A DNA stretch of 64,000 bases from Centaurea solstitialis (GCA_030169165.1 CM058044.1:21977421-22041420); one strand, 5' to 3'; positions 31,227 through 41,829 are shown, counted from the first letter of the stretch. A program made the numbers and translations. Notes: generated by a model from the letters alone, not told the origin.

Positions 31227-32183
31227 CTATGGAATCTGTAGCTCGTTCGGATCTGTCGGTGCCAACTCTGGGGGAATGACGTCGACTTCAACTGTTGGCT
31301 TCTCATGAGGGAACTGGATCACCTCATCTAACGGAATTGACTCGTAATGAAACTGCTCAATATCAAGAGTCTCCGTGTGTGAATCTTCGTAAAGGGCGGC
31401 GGTTGACTTTGACGGAGCACTTGGTGGAGCTGATGATGAAGCTGGAGCGGAGGAGGATCCAGAACCTAAGGCTGATGCGAAGTCGATGCGAAGCCTTTTG
31501 CTAGCTTGCACCTCCCCCTCATGAGGACCTGGTGCCGAGTCATCAGGGTCATCATGCCTCCGTTTGGAAGGCTGAGCCTGAGACCGACACGCAACCTCTA
31601 GTTCCCGGACGCGACGCTGAAGAAGTTCTATCTGTTGGTCCCTGGCCGCGATCATCTCATCACGCTCTCGAACTTGGGCGGAGAGGCGGTCATTCTGAGT
31701 CGTGTAGGATGTGATCATGAACTCGTGTTCCGCCTTAGTGACATAGCCTGGAATGTCGGGCAAGTTACCCGAAGTAGGAGGAGGGAGGTGGAGGACATCC
31801 CCGGAGTGGTGGGCGATCAGAGCTTCGGTAGATGTGGCACTTTCCACATGCTTGCCCTTTAGTTGGCGCTTGATCTCGTGTCGCTCCCGATCGCTGTCTT
31901 CATTCAACTTCCGGGAAGCCTCAAGATTGGTTCTTCTTTTCTGATCTGCTTTGGCCAAGGCTTTCTCGAGTGCCTCAAACCTCTTCTCTCTTTCCGCGTC
32001 GGCCTCCTCTAATTTCAGTATTCGTGATTGGACAACTTTTAGGATGTCGTCCGAATCCGTCAGACCTCGTCCCGGTGTTGCATGGGCGGCTTTAAGGATT
32101 TTGCCCGAATCCGTCGGACTTAATCCCGTTGTTGCATGGGCATCTTTTAAGATTTTGCCCGAATCTGTCGGACCTGGTCCCAT
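31227..32183 (-). CDS. S1 env-like polyprotein, coiled-coil part
   Basis: 318 residues. It starts with three copies of an 18-residue repeat built on PTDSGKILK.AHAT. Then comes a long coiled coil (residues 55-110 and 155-205) and a nuclear-signal-like KRRHDD...SKRLRI patch, then a serine/alanine-rich and acidic tail. It is in frame with the downstream domain except for one stop, and lies one frameshift away from the upstream acidic part. Confidence 0.55.
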   Translation of the reverse strand: MGPGPTDSGKILKDAHATTGLSPTDSGKILKAAHATPGRGLTDSDDILKVVQSRILKLEEADAEREKRFEALEKALAKADQKRRTNLEASRKLNEDSDRERHEIKRQLKGKHVESATSTEALIAHHSGDVLHLPPPTSGNLPDIPGYVTKAEHEFMITSYTTQNDRLSAQVRERDEMIAARDQQIELLQRRVRELEVACRSQAQPSKRRHDDPDDSAPGPHEGEVQASKRLRIDFASALGSGSSSAPASSSAPPSAPSKSTAALYEDSHTETLDIEQFHYESIPLDEVIQFPHEKPTVEVDVIPPELAPTDPNELQIP

Positions 32184-32265
32184 AAGTGTTGCGCCCGGTG
32201 CTTCATGAGCTCCAGTTGACGAGTAAGACCTAAAAAGGTACTTTCTCGGCCTGTATACACTGTTG

Positions 32266-33516
32266 TCATGATGTTGACGGTGCTAGGGATTCCGGACGTC
32301 CTCGAAGGGCGTCACCTGACGCACCGACTACGTCCATTCGGACAGATTCCCGTAGGATCTCTGCATGTGCAACTCCCGATCGTGTCGTAAGAATAGAAGG
32401 GATATTAAAGATCCCGGTAAGTGGTTCTACGACTCGAGGTGCTCTGAAAGATGTCGAGAGGTGGGGCAGGTCCTCTACCAGCTCAACATTGACCGACTCC
32501 GAATGAGTGGTCAATGGAAGTTGTGCTTGATCCCCGTGCGAAACTGAAACGACCATCAGTTGAGAGATGGTCGAGTGGCTGGATTGGGCGTGCGATTGCG
32601 CTAGTTGGCTGCTAGCATCTTGACCTGACAGCATAGGCTGCCGGGTCTCGATGTGGGTCGCCTCTGTGGGGGTTTGACGCGGGCTAGGGAGGACAGCCGG
32701 TTCTAGACTCCTATGGGTCTCTTCTTCTCCGACCTCTTCTTGGATTTGAAGCCAAGGATCATCTAAGTGGACCTCTTCGTCTTCAGTCTCTTTTCCAAGA
32801 CCCTCACCTTCTCCCTCGCGATCATCACCACTTTCAACATCCCGACCAGTCTGAACTTCTGCTTCACCTTCTTCCTCTCGACCGACAGTTCGGTCATTTG
32901 AAGCAAGATCTCCCCCCAAGTTGAGATCATTAGAAACACGATCATCATTGAACGAGTATGTTGCCTCGTCATCATCTAGCTGCTGGTCTTTTCCTCTCTT
33001 CACCGGTACGGACTCCGTGAATTCCTCATTGGAGCCGTAGTCCAGTTTCTCGGACTCGGTGGCCTCATCATCTGCATCACGATGGTCGGAAGGAGTGTGA
33101 TCTGGAGAGTTTCCACCGTCGGAGTCGTCTGATGGTTCATCGGAGGGATCACCAGGTTGGTGAGGAGCCGCAGCCGTAGGTGGTGGTGATGGAAAGTGTG
33201 CTTGTTCTTGTGGGGAAGCTTCTACTTCCTCACCAGTTCGTGCAGTTGGTTGCGGCGGCAACGGCGCTTGGCGCTCTTCAGAGTTGGAGGTCTGAGGGGA
33301 TTGATGAAGTACCTCTGTGTACTGTTTGACCCGATGGCCCAGCATTCGCTCGGGATCAGACAAGATGTGCGCTGGTTCCTCAATGTATGTGCGAGTGCGG
33401 GCCCGGCGAGCTCGGTTTTGGGTCGCCCTCTGGTATAAAGCAACTCCTTCCAAATGCGGAGTGGCAGACGTTCCGACGAGTCTACCCGCTTCACCCCTCA
33501 CGTCAACTCTCATCAC
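32266..33516 (-). CDS. S1 env-like polyprotein, acidic disordered part
   Basis: 416 residues dominated by Asp, Glu, Ser and Pro, with runs such as SDEPSDDSDGGNSPD and EEEGEAEVQ. No fold is recognisable. It is in the same frame as the 33589-34251 piece, separated by a single TAA, so the two were one protein. Confidence 0.5.
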   Translation of the reverse strand: MMRVDVRGEAGRLVGTSATPHLEGVALYQRATQNRARRARTRTYIEEPAHILSDPERMLGHRVKQYTEVLHQSPQTSNSEERQAPLPPQPTARTGEEVEASPQEQAHFPSPPPTAAAPHQPGDPSDEPSDDSDGGNSPDHTPSDHRDADDEATESEKLDYGSNEEFTESVPVKRGKDQQLDDDEATYSFNDDRVSNDLNLGGDLASNDRTVGREEEGEAEVQTGRDVESGDDREGEGEGLGKETEDEEVHLDDPWLQIQEEVGEEETHRSLEPAVLPSPRQTPTEATHIETRQPMLSGQDASSQLAQSHAQSSHSTISQLMVVSVSHGDQAQLPLTTHSESVNVELVEDLPHLSTSFRAPRVVEPLTGIFNIPSILTTRSGVAHAEILRESVRMDVVGASGDALRGRPESLAPSTS

Positions 33517-33588
33517 TCCCGAGCCAGAAGCTCCCCCACTAGAGCTCTGGCCCGCCGTGCCAGAGGCACGACTTCTAACAAGGACGGT

Positions 33589-34251
33589 TTACACATCTGG
33601 GGTAGGGCTCCTCGGCTCTGAGGAGTCCGTAGATGCGGCTTCTAGACCTACGGACACCCTATACATACCTACACTCGTTGCCGACTGGTCCGCAATGTCC
33701 AGGACATTCACTGGAATGGGCATCTCCACTTGACCTTCCTTGAGGGTCCGTCTATTCATCCGGTGGATTTGCTTGCTTTGGAAACGAGGATGGCCAGATC
33801 TGCGACGGACCTCTTGATGATGATCCATGTGGTCTCGGATCATGATGCTGAAAAACCTCATCCATGGAATGGATGAGTGACGGTTCCGTGCTGGGCCCTC
33901 GACAACGTCGTTGATGATGTCCATCCAAAGCTGCTGGGCTACGTCGATTCTTCGTCCGTACGCTATGGAGTGAATGATGTGCCACATGTGAGTTGACGCT
34001 CTGTCGACTCCATGCGTCTTCGATGAAAGGCACCTGTTCATTAGGTTTAACAAAGTGAACCAGAGAGGCGGCAGCATCCCCTGAGTCACATGGGAAATCC
34101 CATTGAGTCTCTGGTTTTGGTTCGGCATGACCCCGAGAGCGAGAATCTCGCTAAAGAGCTCAGGTCCTGAGACAAGTGGTTCGAACGGAGCTTTGGGAGT
34201 TTCGGCAGGCAAGTGGAGAATGCGTCGGAGATCATCCAGTGTGACGGTCAT
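33589..34251 (-). CDS. S1 env-like polyprotein, N-terminal helical domain
   Basis: 220 residues. VTLDDLRRILHLPAET, MLPPLWFTLLNLMNRCLSSK, THMWHIIHSIAYGR and a FFSIMIRDHM segment follow the order seen in third-ORF polyproteins of Asteraceae SIRE-like elements, where the matching parts read like a basal helix, LNRCLTTRTSG and a DFMNNV-type segment. Recognition is by pattern memory only. A TAA just before the ATG separates it from 34318-34554. Confidence 0.6.
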   Translation of the reverse strand: MTVTLDDLRRILHLPAETPKAPFEPLVSGPELFSEILALGVMPNQNQRLNGISHVTQGMLPPLWFTLLNLMNRCLSSKTHGVDRASTHMWHIIHSIAYGRRIDVAQQLWMDIINDVVEGPARNRHSSIPWMRFFSIMIRDHMDHHQEVRRRSGHPRFQSKQIHRMNRRTLKEGQVEMPIPVNVLDIADQSATSVGMYRVSVGLEAASTDSSEPRSPTPDV

Positions 34252-34317
34252 CTCCGTCTAATCGACGCGTCCCACTAAGGTCTGTACGTCGTCACGGGTC
34301 TCCATGTGCGATGTGTG

Positions 34318-34554
34318 TCAGAACTGCTGCACGTATAGTAGGGGCACCTCCACGGTGGTTTGCATCGCGTATGCCACCGGGTGCACTTTCAGAATCTCCA
34401 ACACCACCTCGTCTTGAACAACGACGTTCGTCAGGTCAATGAACTCGTTGTTCTGAGTAATCGGACGAAGGTTCTCCCGGGAAATCAGAGCGCGATCGGC
34501 TGCGTTGTCGATCGGCGAGGGCGGGGTGTTCTGTTGTCGAGCCATTTCTAACAA
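34318..34554 (-). CDS. S1 env-like polyprotein, start
   Basis: 78 residues, beginning MLEMARQQ; the second Met is the likelier start. It ends HPVAYAMQTTVEVPLLYVQQF before a stop. In relatives the motif is followed by a Trp-His-Thr continuation, and the same frame here continues HTSHM beyond the stop. A palindromic repeat array lies directly upstream. Confidence 0.55.
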   Translation of the reverse strand: MLEMARQQNTPPSPIDNAADRALISRENLRPITQNNEFIDLTNVVVQDEVVLEILKVHPVAYAMQTTVEVPLLYVQQF

Positions 34555-34629
34555 AACAAAACGAAGTACAAAGTTAGACTTCGCCCTAAAAAAATGCTAA
34601 GTGTTGAGACATGGTGAAATTAGGACATA

Positions 34630-35160
34630 CCAAATTCCGATTCGGATTATGACATTTTCCGATACGGAAAATGTGATAATCCGATTCGAAAAAAGGTGTT
34701 TTCCGAATCTCACCAGATTTCAACCACTTAAGGAAAATTGACTATACCCTTGACTAAACGCGAGTCGGAAAAACCTCAAAAACCCACAGTGGGTATTTCA
34801 TATTTTCCGAGCCGGAAAAAGACAACAAACACACAAGGGTGTTTTCCGAATAGGAAAAGCTCAGATACTTAGGAAATTAAAAACGAGCAAAAAGGTCTTG
34901 GCCTAACACACGAATCAGAAAACCTCGAAAACCCAAAGGGGTAGTTTCATGTTTTCCGAATCGGAATAGGTTACGAGTTGAAAAAGGACCAGGCATAAGA
35001 CTCGATTTGGAAAACCTGATAATCCGAATCGGATTTATCTGGCTTTCCGAATCGGAAAACTGATGAATGTTCTAATGGGTTTGGATGCGGAAAACTTGAA
35101 TGTTCAAGTTTTCTGAATCGGAAAACTTGAATTTTCCGATTCAGAAAACCGAAACCGTTC
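34630..35160 (-). repeat. TTTTCCGAATCGGAAAA palindrome array upstream of the S1 env-like ORF
   Basis: At least eight TTCCGA[AT]TCGGAA-type palindromes. They sit within longer units of about 100 bp containing CCTTGACT, GCGAGTCGG and AAAACC...GGGTA.TTTCAT. Very similar units occur in N2 (56480-57110). Confidence 0.7.
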
Positions 35161-35629
35161 GAGTTCCTTCGCCAAAACCGTCCCCAAAACACAGATTTGA
35201 AGCCCAAAACAAGTTACATTCAATCTATAAAAGCTATAAACTAGTTTAGAAGCAACTTTGGACGGATTTAACGTCCCGAAAACCCATTCCAAGAAGTTTG
35301 GGTTTCGGGTAAAGTTCAAGAACTTTAGGCTTCGATTCGGTCCATTAAACGATATGTAACGACGTTAAAACAACGTAAGGATTGCTCGTAAACTTACCAG
35401 GAATGCAGAGAAGTAATCGGATATGAAAACGGATCACAAACGAGCGATGATCGAGACGGTTGCGAGAGTCGGCTACCGGGAGCACTTGAGAGAGAAGAAG
35501 AAGAAATTTTGAAAAAGTGAAAAATAAATCCTGAAATTCAGTATTTATATTTTTACCGAATTACACTGTGTTTGGCTCGAAAAACACTGTTTGGCTCTCT
35601 CTTTTTGGCTATCTAAACCCGACCTTGAG

Positions 35630-35880
35630 GAAATGGCAAAACCGACCCCTAGACTAGAAGTTTGAAGAAACTTACAAACTAGTCCCTAAACTTGTAGTTT
35701 AAGAAAATTTTCAAAACAGACCTTGAACTTGAAGTTTCAAAAAAAGTGCAGAACTAGTCCCTGGACTTGAGATTCAGAAAGCGGCAAGGTTAGTCCTCGA
35801 ACTTGTAAGTTCAAAACATGTACACTACTACCCCCTGAACTTCCAAGTTCGCAAAAGTTTACAAGTTCAGCCCCCGTACT
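35630..35880 (-). repeat. Degenerate tandem repeat in S1
   Basis: About six imperfect copies of a 40-45 bp unit around ACTAGTCCCTGAACTTGTA and AAGTTT, between RNase H and the palindrome array. Stretches 35161-35629 and 35881-36142 show no gene. Confidence 0.6.
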
Positions 35881-36142
35881 CGATCAAAGAGACTTACCTG
35901 CTGCATCTCAACTGGGTTTTGTGCGAGTTCTGATCTGAGTTAACCAGAAGTCGTAGTGATCATCCACACCTATAAAAATAAATACAAAGTGGTATCCAAT
36001 CTACTGTGGATCCGAGAACATTAGAACGACAAGCGAACAAAGACACGACACTCCCCCTAGATTCATGCATTCCCTAAGATACTCCCCCTACACACATGCA
36101 TACATTAAACAGATTCCTGACTCCCCCTAGATCTCAGGCGGG

Positions 36143-36360
36143 AGGTATAGCATTCCCAACCTATTTAGGAAGAAGAAGTGACGCTTCTCATCAAACGACT
36201 TAGTGAACAAATCAGCAAGCTGAAGGTCACTTTCCACAAAGTACAGTTCAATATTACCTTTCTCGACGTGATCCTCGATGAAGTGATATCGAATGTCGAT
36301 ATGTTTCGTCCGAGAATGTTGAACTGGATTTGCCGTGATTTGAATCGCACTCTTGGAGTC
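36143..36360 (-). pseudogene. S1 RNase H, C-terminal end
   Basis: Minus-strand frame with C-terminal copia RNase H motifs: DSKSAIQITANPVQHS, TKHIDIRYHFIEDHV and QLADLFTKSFD, ending near RLGMLYL. It is the continuation of the RNase H cut at 53528 by T1. About ten codons between the two pieces are missing. Confidence 0.8.
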
Positions 36361-36397
36361 ACTCTTGGAGTCGCACTCTTGGAGTCACTTTCCACAA
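36346..36397. repeat. Filler sequence at the T1 left junction
   Basis: Three head-to-tail copies of (GC)ACTCTTGGAGTC are followed by GTCACTTTCCACAA, a copy of 36226-36239, and then T1 sequence from CACAAGTC. This looks like templated repair filler. Confidence 0.75.
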
Positions 36398-37125
36398 GTC
36401 AACTCTCCTAGTCGTCCTTCTTGCTGTCATAACATTTTCTACAACATTGGTGGTACCTTCTTCCAAGAGTTGCACCAATTTCGTCAACTTAATTATGTCC
36501 CAGTTCTATCTTGATGCCCTGCTTCGACTATTTTGCAGTCCGTCGGCGAGTGTTCGCATTGTTCGAGCCTCTCCTTGTGTTATACTAGTAATATAACCGA
36601 TCAATATCCCCGAAAGGATATGAAATGATCTTGCATTATCTAGATGAGTTATCGCCAGTCCACTCCGAATGGTTGCCGCAACTGTCTTCTGAGTTGTCTC
36701 ATATGAGGTGCTGGGAGGTTCGGGGGTGGATCGATTGAAATGTCTTCACTTGTTACTCGAATGTCGGAATCGTAATGCCTAGACGGGTCTTTCTCCGAAG
36801 TCTAAGTAATAGTGTTCGACATAGTGATTGTAGTGTCCGCATAACTTATTAACGTGCCTTCAAACTACTAGTGACATCCTAAGCGCTAACGCAGGAGTGT
36901 TCAACAATGGCGTTACTTTACTTAAACGCGTAAGTGCTATAGTAAATATCAACATCATGATATGCTTCTGTGAACTCACACGGTTTATGTTTTTCAGGAA
37001 GTTCTTGGAAGGTTCCAATTCTACTAGCCGTATGATTAGTTTATAAGTCTTATTCTACTTATACCATGGCTAGGCATAGGTGATCAGGCTCTGGCTATCT
37101 ATGATATATCAAAATAATACCTATC
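36393..37125 (-). repeat. Second copy of the T1 leader outside its 3' LTR
   Basis: About 99% like 49747-50482 by eye, in the same orientation, but located past the 3' LTR. A single insertion cannot place it there; it implies a tandem element that shared an LTR, later truncated. Confidence 0.8.
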
Positions 37126-39504
37126 CTATCCACATGTGTAGTCGTTAATTCTGAAATAGTGCACCCTCTGCTCGTCAGTCAGAAGGGTGGGTCTCTTTAC
37201 CAAATAGCGCTATCCACTAAGTCATAGGCTCCTAACGAGTTAATAGTAGTGTATATTATAAGGTGAATTTTACTCAATACATATCATTGTTTGCATAATC
37301 ACTTGCTCGAAAGCAATGTTTATATCACAATTTGCATAACTTTTGCTCGAAAGCATACTTCATAACATTTCATCAACAACATGCTTTTCACCCCAATATC
37401 ATTAAAAACAGTAAAATAGGGGCCGTGAATACTCACCTTGAGTAGCTTAGCGTTTAGTGCGAAAATCCGAATTCCTAGTTTCGAGCCTACGAATGTCCTA
37501 GATAATCCATAGGTAACGTAAGTCCCAAAGTATCGGTTCAATATCCTAATTAAGTCCAAATCCGACATTCTTATATATATATATATATAATGCCCATATT
37601 TAGTTTAGGTAGCCAACCATGGTCTGAAAATGATTTTAATATAAGTTTTATAACACCTTTACTGGATGTAAGGCCTTGAAACAAAAAGTTTAAATTTTGA
37701 AAATTTCTTGTCAGTTTTGTGAGTATGGCAAAAGGTCACTTTTTAGTTATGCTCCAAAAAGTTTTAAGTTCCAAAACTTTTACCTACTGAAATTAGTGAT
37801 GTTAGCAACATTTCCACCAAATTTCATAATTTTTAGAGGTGTTTAGCATATTTTAAAAATTCTTGCAAAATCAGTGTGCATAAATCATTTTTGGAAATAC
37901 GTGTCAGTGATGTTTGTGCCATAGAGAATTCATTACTACTCCAAAATTCGAATTTCAAAAGGGATATTCAAGCTAACACAAATATATAAATAATGAAACA
38001 GGTTTCACATGATTTCAATGATTTTTGAATGAGATATGACCTCTTGAATCCATGCATGTGAATCTGCCATCTTTGGACAGATTGCACCACGTATTTCTTT
38101 TTGATTGGTTGAGCACTCAAAAATCCACCAAATCATGTGATATCAGGTTCTTTGGAAAGCTAACTCACTGAGCTTGAACTTAGACTCAAAAATCATGCAT
38201 TTTGGATAATCTATCATGGAGATATTCATGCAACAAGTCCACACAAATTCTGACCGGTAATGATTTGCACACTAAAAAGTTTTGTAATGGTTGAAGGTTC
38301 AAAACTTGGAATTTTTGAATGATTCCAGTTGGGTTCGAACCATAACCCATAAAATATCAAACCATGAAAATTTTAGAGAGAAATGAGTCCATAAACACCC
38401 TTTTTGGGTCATCCAAAACCCACATGCAACATTCTGTCAACATCAGATTGGAATCATAAATCAACATTTTAACCAAGAACACTTATAATCTTTAAGATTT
38501 GGGGGTTTATTTGATATAAAACTAAAATCCCCCAATATATGTCAAGTAAATACATAAAATACACATGAATATCATCAAGACACATGCATGAAATAACAAT
38601 AATTTCCAGCCCCTTAGGAGCATCAAAAATACCCAAAAATGTATGATTTTTCACCCAAACTTGTGTTTATAAGGAGGAGTCATAGAATTTCACCATCTTT
38701 GAATGTTTTAACACATTTCTATGGTTCATTCTCGTCTTCAAACATCAAGTACAATATTCAACCATCAAGGAGGGTTTAAACCTCAAAAAGAGTAAGAAAA
38801 AGCACCAAAAGTGCTAGAAATCGAAGCTAAAACATACATACTACTCTTACCTTTGATGATACAACTATTAGAGCTTTGAAATTCTTGCTTGAACTTCTTA
38901 AAACTCAGATTCTGGAAGATGGTTTGGCTGATTTTCTTGAAGGGTTTAGAGAGAGAGAGAGAGAGAGAGAAAAGAGAATAGAGATGAAAATTTGAAAATC
39001 AAATAATGAGTTTAATGGGAAAGTGGTAAAGTGATTAATATGTGTTGGAAAAAGAGAGAGAGATGTAGGGGGGGGGGGGTGGCCGGCCAAATGGGCCAAT
39101 CCCAACCCTTTTCATCTTTTTTTTTGTTTAAATTAAGGTCCAAATACTGTTAAAACCGGTGCAGTGTCGGTTCGCGGTAAATTTTCGGTAAAACCGACTT
39201 TTTCAAGGATAATTTTAGATGAATTAGAATATTTTATTTTCATTACTACCGAAATATTAAATTTTTATACTGTTGGATTTTATTATAGGAGTTTGGCATT
39301 ATATAAAGTTTCCGGGCGATTTTGGACCGATACGGGCTTTTTCGGGCTGTTTTTCGGGACTTCTAAGTTCTTTTTCAAAAATTTTCGAAAAACCAAACCT
39401 ATTTCTTTCTATATAAATATAGAACTAGGTTTCTGTTAAATTAAACTTCAGTGAGTGCTCTTACTAGTTACTAATCTGGGAGCCGAATTTGGTCGGTTGT
39501 CACA
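37126..39504 (-). repeat. T1 3' LTR, internally deleted
   Basis: Matches 51154-53527 closely, including the GA-run and G-run near 39060 and GTTTCCGGGCG. The segment equivalent to 50483-51153 is absent; the deletion ends share CTATCC, so it was probably microhomology-mediated. Confidence 0.85.
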
Positions 39505-39520
39505 TTTACCCCCTGTTGAA
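39505..39520 (-). promoter_or_regulatory. T1 polypurine tract
   Basis: Minus strand reads TTTCAACAGGGGGTAAA next to the LTR start TGTGACAACC. Confidence 0.8.
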
Positions 39521-39533
39521 AGAAATTTCGTCC

Positions 39534-39912
39534 CGAAATTTACTGCTTGCTACACGCCGAGGACTCTTCCGTGAATAGGTGAGGGTATTTAAAGGCTTCC
39601 CGCTCCCAGGTAAACTCTGGTCCATGTTTTGACTTCCAAGCTTCGCCTTAACAGTTTGATTTCTCGATCGAGAATTTCGATCGGCTCTTCCGTGATGTGC
39701 AACCGTTCATTGATTTGGACTCCCTCCAATGGTATGACCACTGCTTCTTCAGATAGGCATTTCTGTAGATTAGATACGTGGAAGGTATCATGACTCGCGC
39801 TGAGCTCCTGAGGTAGGTCTAACCTATAAGCGACCGGTCCGATTCTCTCCAGAATCTCGAACGGTCCAATAAATCGAGGGCTCAATTTTCCAGCCTTCCC
39901 AAAGCGGAACAA
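39534..39912 (-). pseudogene. T1 integrase tail and chromodomain
   Basis: PRFIGPFEILERIGPVAYRLDLP is the integrase C-terminal GPY/F module, followed by HDTFHVSNLQKC and an EEPIEILDREIKLLRRS chromodomain start. A small deletion removes the conserved IPIVKV strand and shifts the frame; the rest of the chromodomain (GPEFTWERE, YPHLF) is read in another frame to 39534. Chromodomains steer chromovirus integration to heterochromatin; this copy would be defective. Confidence 0.8.
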
Positions 39913-39918
39913 TCCTTT

Positions 39919-40716
39919 TCATGGCGATACTTTCAGCAGTACCCTATCACCAATCTGAAACTCGAGTGGTTTTCTGCGGTTATCAGCATAACTTTTCTGA
40001 CGATCTCTGGCCGTCTTAAGCTTTTCTTGGATCATCTTAATCTTATCAGTTGTTTCCTGAACGATATCCGGTCTGATAAGTTGGCTTTCTCCCACTTCCA
40101 ACCAATTAAGCGGTGATCTGCACTTGCGTCCGTACAAGGCTTCATAAGGCGCACACTGGATACTGGTGTGGTAGCTGTTGTTGTAGGAGAATTCAATCAA
40201 TGGTAGATGATTGTCCCAACTTCCTCCGAATTCCATCACGCAGGCACACAACATATCCTCCAGCGTTTGTATGGTTCCCTCTGTCTGTTCATCCGTTTGA
40301 GGATGATATAAGGTGCTTAGATCTAGCCTTGTGCCCATCGCTTTGTTTAATGATTGCCAGAAGCGTGAAATAAAACGACTATCTCTGTCGGAAATAATTG
40401 AAACGGGTAAACCATGGCGCATAACGATTTTGTTCACGTAGAGTTGGGCAAGCCTATCTATACTGAAGTCCTCTCGAATTGGTAAAAAAAAGAGCGTCGA
40501 TTTCGTAAGGCGATCCCCAGTTACCCATATTGAGTCATGACCCTTCTGGGTTTTGGGTAATTTGATTACAAAATCCATTGATATCTGCTCCCACTTTAAT
40601 TCTCGAATTTCCGGCTGTTGCAGGAGTCCGGATGGCTTCTGGTGTTCTGCCTTGATCGTGGCACAGGTCAAGCATTTACTAACATACAAAGCTATATCCT
40701 TTTCATCCCAGGCCAC
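39919..40716 (-). CDS. T1 integrase (C-terminal two thirds)
   Basis: 265 residues. CLTCATIKAEHQKP is the Cys pair of the HHCC zinc module. The rve core has the first Asp in QISMDFVIKLP and the second in VSIISDRDSRF; the Glu lies in HPQTDEQTEGTIQTLED. Most plant gypsy integrases read VDRLTKSAHF where this one has TGDRLTKSTLF. It ends in a stop at 39919-39921, a few codons before the GPY/F module in the next frame. The His half of the zinc module lies in the preceding ORF. Confidence 0.8.
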   Translation of the reverse strand: MAWDEKDIALYVSKCLTCATIKAEHQKPSGLLQQPEIRELKWEQISMDFVIKLPKTQKGHDSIWVTGDRLTKSTLFFLPIREDFSIDRLAQLYVNKIVMRHGLPVSIISDRDSRFISRFWQSLNKAMGTRLDLSTLYHPQTDEQTEGTIQTLEDMLCACVMEFGGSWDNHLPLIEFSYNNSYHTSIQCAPYEALYGRKCRSPLNWLEVGESQLIRPDIVQETTDKIKMIQEKLKTARDRQKSYADNRRKPLEFQIGDRVLLKVSP

Positions 40717-41546
40717 CAGTAGTGCTCTTTTAGTCCTTTGTACATCTTGTCGGCTCCTGGATGTACTGAGTACTTTGTTTGGTGAGCTTCATCCATGGTC
40801 GTTGATCTTAACTGGTCGACCTTTGGTATCCATACTCTGTCCTTGAAATAACGCACTCCGTCGGATCTCACCGCTAATTCTTTTTCTAGTTGATGCAGAG
40901 TCTCTTTCTTCTGGTTTTCTACCTTTAATGCTTCTTCTTGGGCTTCGAGTATTTGATTTTTCAAACTCGTCTGCACTATTATTCCCATGACTCGTGCTCT
41001 TGAAGGCTTCACCCTTTCTTTCCTGCTCAGTGCATCAGCTACCACATTCGCCTTTCCTGGGTGATACTTTATCTCACAGTCGTAGTCATTGAGCAATTCA
41101 ACCCATCTTCTTTGCCTCATGTTCAACATTTTCTGGTCGAGAATGTGCTGGAGGCTCTTGTGATCTGTAAAGACGGTGCATTTTGTTCCATAAAGGTAAT
41201 GCCTCCAGATCTCAAGTGGAAACACCACAGCTCCGAGTTCTAGGTCATGAGTGGTGTAATTCTTCTCGTGAATCTTTAGTTGTCTAGAAGCGTAGGCGAT
41301 GACTTCTTCGTTCTGCATTAAAACACATCCCAAGCCTTGATGCGAAGCATCACAGTACACCATGAAGTTATCCGTTCCTTCGGGTAATGCCAAAATGGGT
41401 GCATTGCACAACTTATACTTGAGAATCAGAAACGCTTCCTCTTGTTTTTCTTCCCAAACAAACTTCTTGTCATTCTGCGTTAACATTGTCAGAGGTTGTG
41501 CAATCTTGGAAAAATTAGTGATGAACCGCCGATAATAGCCTGCCAA
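40692..41546 (-). CDS. T1 RT thumb, RNase H and integrase zinc-module start
   Basis: 284 residues. AGYYRRFITNFSKIAQPLT is the gypsy RT connection. RNase H follows with MVYCDASHQGLGCVLMQ, DLELGAVVFPLEIWRHYLYG, FTDHKSLQHILDQ and HPGKANVVADALSRK. The last part, HPGADKMYKGLKEHYWWPGMK, carries the His residues of the integrase zinc module. The frame is open throughout. Confidence 0.85.
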   Translation of the reverse strand: MAGYYRRFITNFSKIAQPLTMLTQNDKKFVWEEKQEEAFLILKYKLCNAPILALPEGTDNFMVYCDASHQGLGCVLMQNEEVIAYASRQLKIHEKNYTTHDLELGAVVFPLEIWRHYLYGTKCTVFTDHKSLQHILDQKMLNMRQRRWVELLNDYDCEIKYHPGKANVVADALSRKERVKPSRARVMGIIVQTSLKNQILEAQEEALKVENQKKETLHQLEKELAVRSDGVRYFKDRVWIPKVDQLRSTTMDEAHQTKYSVHPGADKMYKGLKEHYWWPGMKRI

Positions 41547-41829
41547 ACCAAGATATTGTCGAATTTCTGTCGGTGTCTTCGGAGCTTCCCATTTTTTTTA
41601 TGGCCTCAATCATGGCTGGATCGACATGGATTCCCTCTTCGTTTACTACATGACCTAGAAAGTGAACTTCTCGAATCCAGAATTCGCATTTTGAGAATTT
41701 GGTATAAAGCTTTTCAGCTTTGAGTAACTCCAATATCAATCTTAAATGCTGTTCATGCTCCTCCGTGCTTCGTGAGTAGATCAGAATGTCATCTATGAAG
41801 ATAATCACAAATTTATCCAAGTACGGTCG
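41515..41829 (-). pseudogene. T1 RT palm, part after the N1 insertion
   Basis: Begins in RPYLDKFVIIFIDDILIYS, where FIDD is the gypsy form of the RT YxDD active site, and continues HLRLILELLKAEKLYTKFSKCEFW and VHFLGHVV. A shift near 41590 ends the frame while homology resumes in 40692-41546. N1 is inserted immediately upstream, after the codons for MNRICRP. Confidence 0.85.

Noticed and set aside
36178..36411. 77-codon plus-strand frame next to the T1 junction.
   Set aside because: It is antisense to the S1 RNase H end and runs into repair filler; the minus strand has the conserved motifs.
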